DNA of 64,000 nucleotides. It comes from Nothophaeocryptopus gaeumannii. Its lineage: Eukaryota; Ascomycota; Dothideomycetes; Mycosphaerellales; Mycosphaerellaceae. Each line of letters opens with the position of its first letter. Position 1 is the stretch's first letter. Made by a program: the position numbers and the translations under genes. The stretch covers positions 1-64,000 of the forward strand of contig JASISA010000036.1 of assembly GCA_031771865.1 (NCBI GenBank), given 5' to 3'. The notes under the pieces were generated by a model that worked only from the letters and a program-made list of their open reading frames with translations, was not told the DNA's origin and did no database searches. This document shows, one piece after another, positions 10,185-20,588 of this stretch.

Positions 10185-11663
10185 TTGATCCGTGCAGGTA
10201 CCTGGAGACTCTCTAAGCTGCCACGAGATGCTACTGTCGTAAAGGGCAGGTGGGTCTTCAGCATAAAGTATGACGCGTTAGGTGCTATTGTACGATACAA
10301 GGTACGCTGGGTAGCACGTGGATTCACACAGCAAGCTGGTGTTGACTACGATGCAACGTATGCTGCAGTCACTAAGCCATCAACCGTACGAGGCTTGTTA
10401 GCAATCGTCGCTCACTACAATCTGCCGTGCAAGCAGTATGACCTGCTTACGGCCTTTCTTAATGCCGCAATCGACCATGTGGTATATGTCGAGTAGCCAC
10501 ACGGATTTGAAGAGTATGAAGACGGAGAGCCACTATTTTGCCTACTACTGCGAGCACTGTATAGTCTCAAGCAGTCCCCACTCCTTTAGTACAAAGAGAT
10601 TACAAAGTTCCTTGAAGCTATTCACTTTAGTCCAATCTAGAGTGATGCCTGCATGTTCAGGCACAAGTCTGGAGCCCTGCTAGTCATATATGTTGATAAC
10701 CTGATTATTACAGCACGAACTAAAGAACAGATAGACGCCTTAGCCGCTCTACTAGGCGACCAATTCGAGATGAAGTCACTTGGTAACATTCATTACTACC
10801 TTGGATGCAGAATCATTCGTGACAGGCCCCAGAGAAGGATCTACATTGTCCAGGACGGCTATATCAAGAAGCTGGCAGACAAGTTTGCAAAGCACTTGAA
10901 GCATAAGAAGTGTGATACTCCGCTAGATCCTAAGTTCAAGTTTGAGGCTTCACCTACACAGGCCAGCAAGCAAATAATCCACCTGTATCAACAGGTAGTT
11001 GGGTCTATTATGTGGCCTGCACAGATGTCAAGGATTGAGTGCCTGTTTGCAGTATTGCAGCTCTCAAAGTTCCTCAACAATCCGTTACAGGCACACCTCT
11101 ATTAGGGCCTGCGGACAATCGACTACCTACTCACCTTCCCCAGCTATAGCTTGTGCATTGGTGGTGAAGATCTTACCCTACAGGGGTATGTTAATGCATC
11201 GTTTACAGACGATCTCACCTCACGGTGCTCTACCTACGGTTATCTCTTCAAACTCGGTTGCAGGCCAATCTCCTTCAAGGCAGGCAGACAGCCCATTGTC
11301 GCTTAGTCTACAATAGAGGCTGAGTATATCGCTATGACGCTGGCAGCACGAGAGGCTGCTGCATTACGCAATCTATTGAACGAGATTGGCAAACCGACCA
11401 ACGCAGTAACCCTTTACGAGGATTCACAACCGGCTATCGACCTGCTAAGCCGTACAGCTGCTAATAGTAGAAGTAAACACATTGACCTGCGATGGCACTA
11501 CATCCGCTAGGAGGTTAACAATAGCAACATTAAGATTGTTAAAGTTGGCACTAATAACCAAGCAGCAGATGGACTTACTAAGGCGCTTAACAAGGCCAAG
11601 TTTACTACCTTTAGACAACAGGTCAACGTGCTGGATTGCACCCATCTAATCGAAAAGGCCTAA
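10185..11663 (+). pseudogene. Copia reverse transcriptase and RNase H
   Basis: The RVT_2-type RT is readable from TWRLSKLPRD through VKGRWVFSIKYD and VRWVARGFTQQ with only a few TAG codons (for example at 10494). The catalytic box reads YVDN instead of YVDD (the Asn codon is 10698-10700; a GAC-to-AAC transition in TpG context). RNase H follows with STIEAEYIAM, the SRSKHIDLRWHYIR segment and a final TAA at 11661. Mild C-to-T damage explains most stops; the YVDN change alone would inactivate the RT. Confidence 0.88.
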
Positions 11664-11771
11664 TTCCTTAGGCATCCAAGACTAACGGAGTTCCCTGAAT
11701 GGCCAATTGTTTGTTGTAGTGTTGCGTTGATGCTGGAAAACCCAATAGGGGTGACTTGAATGAGGTTGGCT

Positions 11772-11901
11772 TGCCCAGCACGCACCACGCTAGTGCCTGA
11801 GGCACCAGCGTGTCTTGGCACACGCTGGTATGCAGAATTAGACCTCCCCAATACAACACTGTGTGCATCACACGCAGTATGTCACCAATCTATTGGTTTC
11901 A
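11772..11901 (+). repeat. Right LTR of the copia element, unmutated
   Basis: It begins TGCCCAGCACGC and ends TATTGGTTTCA. It retains CpA and TpG at all positions that are TpA in the left LTR, so it approximates the pre-RIP sequence. Confidence 0.9.
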
Positions 11902-11917
11902 TGTACCTACTCCGTAC

Positions 11918-12205
11918 TTTCTAAAATCCTTGATACTCGCCCTACTCAACCCCTCCTCACCTTCCTGCACATCCTAATAAACAAACACCTCTCCCAACCT
12001 GTCCGTCAACTCCTCCCCCCTCTCGCCCTCTGAACCCCAGCGTTCACATACTCCTCCAACCTCTTCATAAACGTTTTCTATTCTCCATCGTTCCCACAAA
12101 CAGTTCTATGCATCATGTATCCGAATCTTCCGTCGTGGTGTTGTGGAAGGGGATCAAAGATAACTTGGGGTTCGGATTTGCGATGGAAGAAGGGCATGGA
12201 AGGGA
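11918..12205 (-). pseudogene. Decayed gene fragment beside the copia element
   Basis: The minus strand reads like protein for about 65 codons (starting near FFHRKSEPQVIFDPLP, then HHDGRFGYMMHR, then KRLEEYVNAGVQRA). It has one in-frame TAG and then a frameshift, after which another frame continues (EELTDRLGEVFVY). The fragment ends at the copia LTR. I do not recognise the family. The rest of the interval to 12579 holds nothing I can call. Confidence 0.4.
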
Positions 12206-12579
12206 AAGGGAATAGTAGGAGGGTTGGAGTTGGAGGAGAGGTTCATTAAAGTATCCTAGGGTGGCGCTAACGGGATGACGAGAGGAGAGGGAGGGCTAGG
12301 CCAGATTTGGGGGAGTGGTTTGCAGGGGAGGGAAATATGGTAGAGAAGGATGAAGAGTCTTGGTGTAGCGTGAGACTTTGATGCTTCTCATCAACTCCTT
12401 CCATTAAAAATACTATCTTAAAGACCCAACCAACGAACAAACTCGCTGTTCGTGCACAAAAGACCCCACGATGTCAGTTCCCACTTATCGACACTTGTTG
12501 CATTCCTGCATAGTCTCCCTAAACTATCTGTTAGAGCTCCGCTATTAGCGATCCGAGGGCACTCATAACGTACCACAAA

Positions 12580-12884
12580 TCAATGTTCTAGCCAGCCTAG
12601 CTCCGGAGGATTCTTGTTTGGACAAACGCAGGCGAGGTATTCAGGAACCGGGCATCCATTAGGGTGAGTTGTACATTCATGAGTAGCGACTTGAACGTAG
12701 CCACACACGCCTTTTGTTACCTTTTTGGGTCTAGTTTAGTCCAAGTCGCTCTCTCTAAGGTCATTATTTCACTTACACAACAAGCGTCACATTGCTTGTC
12801 CAGTCTTGAGAGTGTATTCGCAACCACAGATTGAACGGCGGCAAGGTAAAGAAGCCCCAAGGAGATGAGAGTACGGCGGAACAT
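12580..12884 (-). CDS. Small secreted cysteine-rich protein (effector-like)
   Basis: Two exons (12884-12777 and 12720-12580) are joined across a 56 bp intron with donor GTAAGT, an ACTAAAC branch site and acceptor AAAAAG. They encode 82 residues. Residues 1-22 form a signal peptide (MFRR, then a Leu/Ala/Val-rich core, likely cut near VVA|NT). The mature part of about 60 residues has eight cysteines at 32, 35, 36, 42, 52, 59, 67 and 69, enough for four disulfides. Exon 2 is intact up to its TGA. Size, signal and cysteine content fit fungal small secreted effectors, but no family is recognised and the function is unknown. It lies between a dead copia element and a dead polyketide synthase, a typical place for effectors. 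Confidence 0.7.
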
Positions 12885-13084
12885 GTTGATCGTCGAAGGC
12901 CGAGGATTCAGCTGTAGGAGGAAGATCGTAGTGAAGGTAGTAGGTAGTCTAGACCGAGATAACTGTAGCAAAATGCAGAGGATAGTGGATGTATATGTGT
13001 CGCTACTTGAGAAGACGTCCGCTGTTAGCGTTAGTCTTTTCGGCATTCGCTTGTGCGCGACTCTCTCGCGGAGGCGGTCACCCA

Positions 13085-14782
13085 ACAAAGTCTTTGTTGT
13101 CTATTTCCCGGGCCTCACGAGCTGATAGCTTCCCGAAGCAATTGCCGTGTTGTGTAGCTGTCGTAGGAGATTCGGGCGCCAGGAGACGAATCAAGGGTAG
13201 CTGGTACTGCTTCCAACTAGCGTCATGGGTACGGATTAATAAGTGCTTTCGGCAGCACAAGCCGCTTGGCTCTATTGCCAATAAAGCCAGCAACGGAAGA
13301 CGGGGTAAACGAAAGGTCAAGCAGGTCACTGCTAAATGCCTCTTGAATGTTCCAGGCACCGACGACCTTGGATCGTACGACGGATTCGTACTGCTGAAGC
13401 TTCACGTTTTCCAAGAGAGTTTATTTTAGCCAACGACGACGGTGAAAGTTGGACTCGACGGAGAGTACCTTCAGTACCATGGCGGCGAGGATGATCCCGC
13501 TGATAGGTGGAAGCGTACATAACACCATAGGAATCGAAGCGGCAGTCTCGAAGCTCATATCGACTAGTATAACAGGAGCGCTAACGCTGGCGCAACGAGC
13601 GTAATACGTGTGTATGCACCAAGAGACATGGCACACACCCGACTTCCAATTGTGAGAGACGAGATACCGGCGCCAACGCGCACAAGGGTATCGCTACATT
13701 CGACCCCAAGTAGAGGCTAGAACCCTCTCTCAAAGCGATTACAACATCCTTGAAACTCATGCTAGTAGCCACGGCTTCGATCTCAATCTCATTGGTACCG
13801 AGAGCCTGGTGGTCTTCATCGTCCCAGTAGATCGGGTCCAGAACGCCGTAGGTTCCCACGACTGGTTTGAGTTGGCGACCAGGTTGAGTCCACCCTTGTA
13901 GATACGGAGCAGATGGCTGTGTGGCGCGAAAAACGCCACAATTCACAGCATTCGCTTCAACTATACGAGGAACAACCAGCATGCTTTGTTCTTCGGCAAA
14001 CTCGAAGTTGACGGGAGCGTTAGGATCGGTCACTTTCAGACAAGCATTCAGCGTGGAGCAGATGAGGTTGGCTCTATCTGTAGGCCGGGAGGCCGCGGCG
14101 ACATTGGGATGCAAGTTGGAAGCCACCTTTCTGAGCTCTAAGCGAATGGTCCGCAGCAGACCCTGCGCAAGGTTACTCTTTGGTGTTTCCGCGCAGCGGT
14201 ACGCACCGGCTGTTAACGTTAAGATCGGGGAACAACCTAACAGAAGCTGCTGAACTCGAATGAATGTCTGCTCCGACATGTCAAACAGAATTAGGGTATC
14301 GAGCTCAGACAAGCAGATAACGCGAGTCAAGAGAGTCACTTCGGCAGTGGCAAGGCTTGAAATGACTGGCATCACGCCAGTTCCAAAGTAAAGTTGGGCC
14401 ACCACGGCAGCGATGAGAGAGTCATCGTCCGGTCTTCAGTGATAACAGCGAATTCAGCATCACTCAGGGGCACGGCAGCGGTCATTGAGGGCCCGGTGCC
14501 GTGTCCGCTGCTGTCATTCGCAACTTCCTGAATGGAATGGTCCCATCGCATTTCATAGCAGAGGGGACGAGGAGTCGGGCCAGATGGTACGTCACCATTG
14601 ACGGGAGTCGTTCGAAAGCCAACCATCTTGACCACTGGCTCAGCCAGAGCGCTGTGCTGTCCCTCAATGCCAAAGTCAACCGGGCCGAGCGTGGAACGGT
14701 CATGCTTATTATGCCTTGCAAGTAGGCGCGCCCACCCGCGGGAGTGACCGCACACACACCTCAGATCACCTAGATTCAGCAT
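13085..14782 (-). pseudogene. Highly reducing polyketide synthase remnant (DH-ER-KR)
   Basis: Several frames carry pieces in correct order. The end of a dehydratase and the following linker are at 14782-14400 (MVGFRTTPV, LCYEMRWDHSIQ). The linker and enoylreductase start are at 14405-13700 (LCELDTLILFDM, LLRTIRLELRKV, EIEIEAVATSMSFKDVVIAL). The rest of the enoylreductase is at 13640-13421 in other frames (VGAGISSLTIGSRVC, MSFETAASIPMV). A ketoreductase piece is at 13414-13223 (RSKVVGAWNIQEAF, SSVAGFIGNRAK). There are at least four frameshifts and no methyltransferase or ketosynthase. Known enzymes of this class build reduced polyketide chains; this copy cannot. No other pathway genes are nearby. 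Confidence 0.8.
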
Positions 14783-14789
14783 TTCTCTT

Positions 14790-15645
14790 TATATTAGACA
14801 CAACACCACTGTCATATACTATCTGCATTTCCTAATAGCCTTATAAACCCCCTTCGAATCTGCGGTAAAGAGCCTAAGTAGCGTAAAAGCTAGAAATACG
14901 CGCTACCTACGCGTAACTAGGTGCCTCCGGACTAGATTATACACCTCCGAGACCTCTAGGCTAAAGGTTACTCCAACTACGGCGCTGCGCGAGTTACTAA
15001 TATTACTAGGCGTAGTATCGATAAACTAAAGATTAATATTACTCTCTTTTATAAGCTATACTCGATATTCGCGAAGAAAGGACTAGTCCCTAGGCTTACA
15101 CTATAGCACGAGGAGTTAGTAATCGCGTTTCTAAAGGATAAGCCTACTTCCTTCCTCGACGAGGTTATATAGTTTATAAAAATTTACTAAAGTTTAAAGC
15201 TAACCCTTATAGTTATACTTCTTTATTATACTACGGAAATACTCCTACTCTCTCTCCTTAAATCTAAGATCTAACTACTTTTCTAGCGTTATATTCCTAT
15301 ACCTCCTTAACCTAAACTCTTTATCCTTAAAGATACGCTTAATATAGTTAATATCCTTAGCCCTATATATCTAGAATATCCGGAACTATAGCTTGTTAAA
15401 GAACGAGCGCCTCTCGTTACGTAGGTCGATAAATCTACCTATCTCTAGCTACGAACTTCGTAGTAGACTAGACGTAGGTATACTAGGCTCCTTCTAATAA
15501 CTATTATATATGTTATTATAGTTGTAGATCGCCGGTACTACTAGATTAACTACTATAGACGCCTTCGCCTTCGTACTATATAGATTACTAGTTATTTACG
15601 AGCGTATAATCTTTATCTTTTACTACTATATCTTTCCTACGTTTA
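14790..15645 (+). mobile_element. RIP-mutated relic, possibly a Tc1/mariner-type transposase
   Basis: The segment is AT-rich, dense in TpA and full of stops. The plus strand around 15000-15200 retains a readable piece (GLVPRLTL, stop, HEELVIAFLKDKPTSFLDEV) resembling the helix-turn-helix region of Tc1/mariner (DDE) transposases, with the common pattern L-x-FL-x-x-x-P-T-x-x-L-x-E. The relic continues past the inserted LTR (16018 to about 16030) and ends inside the coding frame of gene A. Assignment to a transposase is tentative; the RIP-like character is clear. Confidence 0.5.
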
Positions 15646-16012
15646 TGTTACGCACGGTATCTCGCTTGTCAGGTGACTCGCTTAATCACGTGGAATGGCT
15701 TCTTTGGAGAATGCGTCGGCAAGTGGAACGAAGTGAAGGAAGTCTTGGCTTATTCCAATCAGTGAGATTGTAACATGAGTTGAACACGATGATTGCTAGT
15801 CAACCATCGTTCCTAAATACATAAGAGACTTTAGGTGATCAGTGTGATCAGACTGATCGCCTAGGGAGGGGTGATCAGTGTGATCAGACTGATCGCCTAG
15901 GGAGAGGTGATCATCCTGATCAGGGTGTTCAGGAGGCTCTGCTCGGTCTCGTACCTTACGATCAGTAACACGTGACCTCGCACTGGGCAAGGACCCAGCA
16001 CGAACCGTAACA
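15646..16012 (-). repeat. Solo LTR of the gypsy family with GTTTA duplication
   Basis: 367 bp with termini TGTTACG...CGTAACA, flanked by perfect 5 bp target-site duplications GTTTA (15641-15645 and 16013-16017). It matches the 3' LTR of the element at 1-6719, including the TGATCA-rich U3 repeats (two full units from 15834 and 15870, variant from 15906). It is unmutated inside an RIP-mutated relic, so it inserted after RIP and then lost its internal region by LTR-LTR recombination. Confidence 0.95.
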
Positions 16013-16023
16013 GTTTATAGAGC

Positions 16024-16785
16024 CTAGATCGAATAAGAGTGCCAGGTCGTTCTTCTCTGCGCGATGATGCGACACATGAAGACTGTGTGGGTCGCTCGCT
16101 TGTTGGGTTCAGAGGGAAGAGTCTCGATCATCACACCACCTGTTCCACTATCTCCAGTGAGAATCGCGATATCGTAGACTCGGCCGTGATGTTGATGACG
16201 TGCGCCGATACGTAGCAGCGCCAAGCTGGCATCGATTTCCTGACGGCCATTGGTGAGAGCAGGGGTGCAGAGGTCACCGACGCGCTGCGCAGGGTCGAAG
16301 TTGAAGTCATCTGCTTTGAAGAAACCTTTCACTAACTGCTTCTCCTCTGGTGCGTTCAACAAGAGGATCATGCTTTGACTGCTCGGGAATGCGTTCTTCA
16401 GCTGCAGAAATGCCACAGACTCGCCGAAAGCAGCTTCGGCAGTGAGTGGACGTGTGTGGTCGAATTTCAGACCTTCGCAGACGGCGGAGTACAGCTTTGC
16501 GAGATCTTCAGCCTTTCCTTTGACGTCCAGGGACTGATTAACCTCGAAGAGATCCGTGACAGGCCAATCTTCTAGGCTCTGGGTCTGAGGGGCAAGCGCG
16601 GGCGGCTGAGCATTCGAAAGCTGTTGCTGTGGCGGATTCGCAGCCATGATGTCTTGAACGATCTGAGCCATCTCGACGCCGTCATTGCCAGCGGTTGCAA
16701 CGTCTCCGAGAGAGACGCCTAGGCCGAAGTTGAGCTGGTTGCTATCGTCGACATCGAACTCGTCGGCGGAGTGATTCGCAGCCAT
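16024..16785 (-). pseudogene. Family 1 member A, truncated by a transposon relic
   Basis: A 253-residue frame from ATG 16785. Residues 1-40 (DVDDSNQLNFGLGVSLGD) match the N-terminus of gene B, and the core (AFPSSQSM, CTPALTNGRQEIDASLALLRIGA, GRVYDIAILTGD, THTVFMCRII) matches B and C. Homology ends at residue ~247, and the final residues and TAG come from AT-rich relic DNA. The C-terminal ~180 residues present in B are gone. A possible 97 bp intron (16888-16792) lies in the 5' leader, as in B. Function unknown; no catalytic or binding motif is recognised. It may be non-functional. Confidence 0.7.
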
Positions 16786-18079
16786 TGTGCGCTGAGCAAG
16801 GCAGCGCAGCCGAGCGACTGCTTTCGTGTTCTTGCTTGGCGGTCAGCGAGTGGTCTTTAACATAAAGGCCACAACCACCAATGCCTACCTTGAGGATGTC
16901 TGAATTTGCTTTTGCACGAGAAATGCGTCGCGAAAGGCTGGCCCCAGCGATGTTGTCGTGTCGCGGATAAGAGGAGATTCTTCAAGACTTGTCAGTCGTA
17001 CCGTGGCCGAAGTACGTCGTGGTGCAGCGTTTGTCGCGGCGTGTGTGTACAAAGAAGGTGAAGTTGCAAACGAAGTCCGAAGTCCGTGAGGCACTTGGAA
17101 TCCGCGGTCGCTGAAGTTTCAAGAAAATTGATACATGCTTGTTCATTCCTGCAATCTTCACCGGCCAAAGTCTCGCTCTCAGATGATGCTTGCCTGCAGC
17201 GAGAGCCACATGTTCAGAGCAGGTGCTGTTGCGATGAGCATCTTTCACTCAAGTGGGGCGAGCTTAGCGAGCAAGCTTTTGAATTCCTGCCTGAGGTGCT
17301 GACTCTATGCATTGACACTCTCTGCGCAACGACGCTTTCCAGCTTCAGTTTTCTGATATGCTGCAGGGTTGGCTTTCGTGAGAGAACAAGCATGCAATCA
17401 ATTTTGGACGTCCAAGATGGCTCTCTATCATTCGAAGTTTAATCCCAGAAGAGGGAAGTGTATATACTAAAATGACAAATCGTAGTATAGTCGATTTTCG
17501 TTAGAGATACACAATCAAACTAGACAGCTCAATTTGGGAGGCCGGGCCATGAAGGTTTCACACGCTCAGCCAGCTCTGAAGACCTTCTCATATCACGTCT
17601 ACGTTTGCTTGCTAGCACACAGAGCACAATGGCGCTCTTTGATGCAGGGGCAGCTGTTGGTAGCAAGCTCGACATCAATAGCATAACCCCTCCGCTTAAG
17701 TCTGTAGCAGGTGCTATGTGGGGGGCAATTACGGCATGTATGTGATCTGTTTCTCAATACTACACGAACGGAGCATGCACGCTCGGCGAGCATGGCACCG
17801 TTCACGGAGAGAAAGTAGAGGGGCAATAACGTTCTATCTTTGTTTGCATCTCGTTTCTGCCTTCTTTGTGCTATCTGTGTGGTTTTATGTGTGGTGTAGG
17901 AACGATCATAGCGTGTCTGAGCGTGACGAAGGCCTGCTCTATGCAGAATAAGCAAGTTCTCCGCCCCAACGTCGCCCTCAAACTAGTAGTGCATTTCCCC
18001 AATTCGACGCTTGCAGACCAATAGCGTCTTTAGAACTCTTCTCATTCCGCTTCAAAGATTGCACCCTGTTCTGCTTCTC
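16786..18079. other. Intergenic, upstream of gene A and downstream of gene B
   Basis: No supportable gene. The part at 17080-17300 resembles the region upstream of gene B (19610-19800) around a GCGGTCGCTGAAG core at about 17103, which fits duplication of gene plus promoter. Short open frames here have no coding character. Confidence 0.6.
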
Positions 18080-19381
18080 TCACTGGATCAGACCAGCCTT
18101 CCTCAGATCCTGCTTTCTCTTCGTGATGGTGTTTGAGCCATGACCCGGGTCTCCAGGAAGCTTAGCGTAGCACTGCATATAGCAATCGTGCACATTGCCG
18201 TCGCTGGCGTAGTCAAGGAGACGCAACAGTAGCCCACCATACCACTCGTCTGGTTGAACGGGCACCTCGCCGTTGAGGATTTGCGAGGATTCATAGTACT
18301 CGTATTGGTCCGGGCGGTGTGGGTTCATGTTGGCTGGCTTCTGGGCCCCGGCATACGCGAGCTGGGCAGCGGTTGGTCGTGGTGGCCAATAGTTCAGGGC
18401 GAGGCTCTTGATCAGAGTGTTGATGCGCAACCCGTAGTGGATAATACCGGCACTGCAGAGTGTCTGTAGCTGCAGCTTCTGCGCGTTACAGAGCTGGCGA
18501 CTCTGCAGGACATGGGCTGCTGGACGAGCCTCAATGTTCGGAAAAGGTGCGCCATTGCGGCGGACGAGAGCGTAGTAGTTCTCGCTGTACGTGTTGTTGT
18601 TCCGCGCCGTGACTGCGCGATAGATAAAGATGACGTGAGTTGCAGCATGAGCCGGAAGGCATGAGAGCTGATCGACGACTATCTTCCCAGTACGCATGTC
18701 TCGCGTGATGATCGCGAGACTGATGACGTTGCCACGGAAGTGTGCAGCTGCGCCGACTCGGAGGAACCGAATAGCAGCATCGACCTCTTGCTGACCGATT
18801 ACGATAGGAGGAGTACATCGGCCTCCCACGGTGCTGCCAGCATCCAGTCGCAAGTCCTGCTGTTCGAAGATGAGCGACATGATCTGCTCCTCTGCCGGCG
18901 CTGCCACGAGCCGGGTCATACGTTGCGTGGTCGGAAAGGCGTGTTTATCCTGAGTGTGTTGCAACGACTTTCCAAAAGCCTTGCCCGCGGCCATTGTCGT
19001 GCTGAGATCGATAGCGAGGCCTTCGAGGGGTGCCTGATCCAGACGATCCAGAACCTCGCGAGCTCCATTGACTTGATATTGGAGTCCGTCTCCGAAGAGG
19101 TTCGTGACCATTCTCACTTGCAGTGGAGCTGGCTGTGCAGCTGCGGCAGGTGGAGCACTGATATGTGGTGGGTTCTTCGGCGCAGCAGCGATGTTGTCGA
19201 TCATTCGCTTGACCTCGTCGCTGTTCTCGTCGTCGTCGTCAGGGCCGTAGAACGCATCCCCAGCGGTAACTCCAAGGCTGTAGTGCGCAATGTTGGAATC
19301 ATCCGTAGGGTGCTAGTCTCGTGGTCCGCGAGGTGGACCTGAGTTACCGCGACCGCGGATAGATTGGCCTCGACCAGACAT
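18080..19381 (-). CDS. Family 1 member B, with an in-frame TAG near the N-terminus
   Basis: From ATG 19381 (MSGRGQSIRGRGNSG, an Arg/Gly-rich start) the frame runs to 18080 and would give 433 residues, but codon 23 is TAG (19315-19313). Sequence after the TAG still aligns with gene A (DDSNIAHYSLGVTAGD), so the start is upstream of it. Translation from the next Met at 19204 would give 374 residues. The core has AFPTTQ, CTPP, QQEVDAAIRFLRVGA, SLAIITRDM and THVIFIYRAV. The C-terminus resembles gene C (TITKRKQDLRKAG). A 58 bp 5'-leader intron (19484-19427) has good splice signals. Unknown function; either a recent nonsense allele or expressed from an internal start. Confidence 0.65.
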
Positions 19382-20588
19382 GCTGAAAGTGGAGTTGTAG
19401 ATGCTTTTGCATTGCAGCTCCGGTGTCTGTGGCTATCGTTAGCGCGCTGCCTCTGATTTGGAGGCTAGGGCGGTTCATACTTACTTCGAAAGGGTGTGTC
19501 TTTGAGAATGCTGGTATGCTTCTGCGCTTGCGCTGCGCGTTGAAGTAGTTGTGGTGTCACCGGTGCAAAGGGGTTGCAACGGTTCGTGTACAGAAAGGTT
19601 TAGCTCAGAGTGGCGTCGGTAAGGAATTTGTAGTCCACGGTCGCTAAAGCTGCAGACGAAAGCGCACATGCTCAATCACCGTCGTCTCCTTCACTAGTGA
19701 AAGCTCACTTGCAGCTAACACTGTCCTCGGAAAGCTGGTGATCGATGCAGTTGCCGTACCGTTGAGCCTCCTTCACTCAAGTGGAGCTGACTGAGCAGCA
19801 GAGTTCCGCGCTTGGAGAATTGATGAGGGCCGTGGCTGCCATGACAGGCTGAGTCACCACAACGCTGGGCTTCATCCCATGTTTCAGCATACTGATGCCA
19901 TTGCCGTAGAACGCATTGCATCGTCTGAGCTTCGATCAGCCCGTCCTCTGGCCTACAGTCTGAGATAGTAGCAGATTCCTTGTCAGATCGAAAAGCACTT
20001 GCAAAGGCCCTTACAAATCCATGAACTGCTAGCAGCGAGCATAGTAGTGTCTAGAAAGGTTGAATGGCTGTATAGTTGAGGAGAATGTGCCCTGGTCTAT
20101 ACTGTGTGTTAAAAAATTCCAGACGATTGGAGCATTAAATTAGTAGTCAGATACCGCTACTATGATAAGAGGAGGCTCTCAGGTGCTCCTGTAATACCAC
20201 ACTGTAGTCAAACTGTGTGTCTATATCCCGTAGACTGTCTAATCTACGCCGGTGCTGCATAGCAATCGAATTTCTTTATCTCACCCTCAAGCTCTACTAC
20301 CGAAAGCGTCACTGTTCAAAGAAAGTTGAAAGAAAAGTTGAAAGAAAAGTCTCAAGCAAGTTTTTTGGTTCATTTCATACGCACGAGAAATCAAAGCAAC
20401 ATACCCATACTCCTAGCAAGCGGCCGGCGCTCTTGCATGAGCTCATGAGCAGAAATGCTGAAGAACTTTGCTGCTCGCTAATGAGGTATGCCGCAAAAGG
20501 AAATCATGCTAGATACAATGGAAAGCGAGGCTGTCTCACCACCCCTGCCTCCTGCCCATTGACTGTAGTATCACCAAGCCACAATCAT
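19382..20588. other. Intergenic, leader of B and downstream of C
   Basis: Contains the likely 5' leader intron of gene B and, near 19635, an element (CGGTCGCTAAAGCTGCA) similar to sequence upstream of gene A and gene E. The remainder shows no supportable gene. Confidence 0.55.

Larger units (their letters stand above)
6722..11901 (+). mobile_element. Ty1/copia LTR retrotransposon, half RIP-mutated
   Basis: Two 130 bp LTRs (6722-6851 and 11772-11901) flank gag, protease, integrase, reverse transcriptase and RNase H in copia order on the plus strand. The left part, up to about 9.0-9.2 kb, is AT-rich and dense in TpA, with stops throughout. The right part keeps ordinary composition and long open segments. 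A foreign solo LTR (8337-8685) splits the integrase. No matching target-site duplication was found; the left end abuts the gypsy LTR. The element is dead as read. Confidence 0.92.

Noticed and set aside
6717..11906. Target-site duplication of the copia element
   Set aside because: ACACT on the left and TGTAC on the right do not match; the left flank is the gypsy LTR, so the original flank is probably displaced beyond the window.
12580..14782. A biosynthetic gene cluster around the polyketide synthase
   Set aside because: The synthase is a fragment and no tailoring enzyme, transporter or regulator lies beside it.
17599..17955. 118-codon minus-strand frame upstream of gene A
   Set aside because: No motif, no paralogue and random-like composition; it lies in intergenic sequence.
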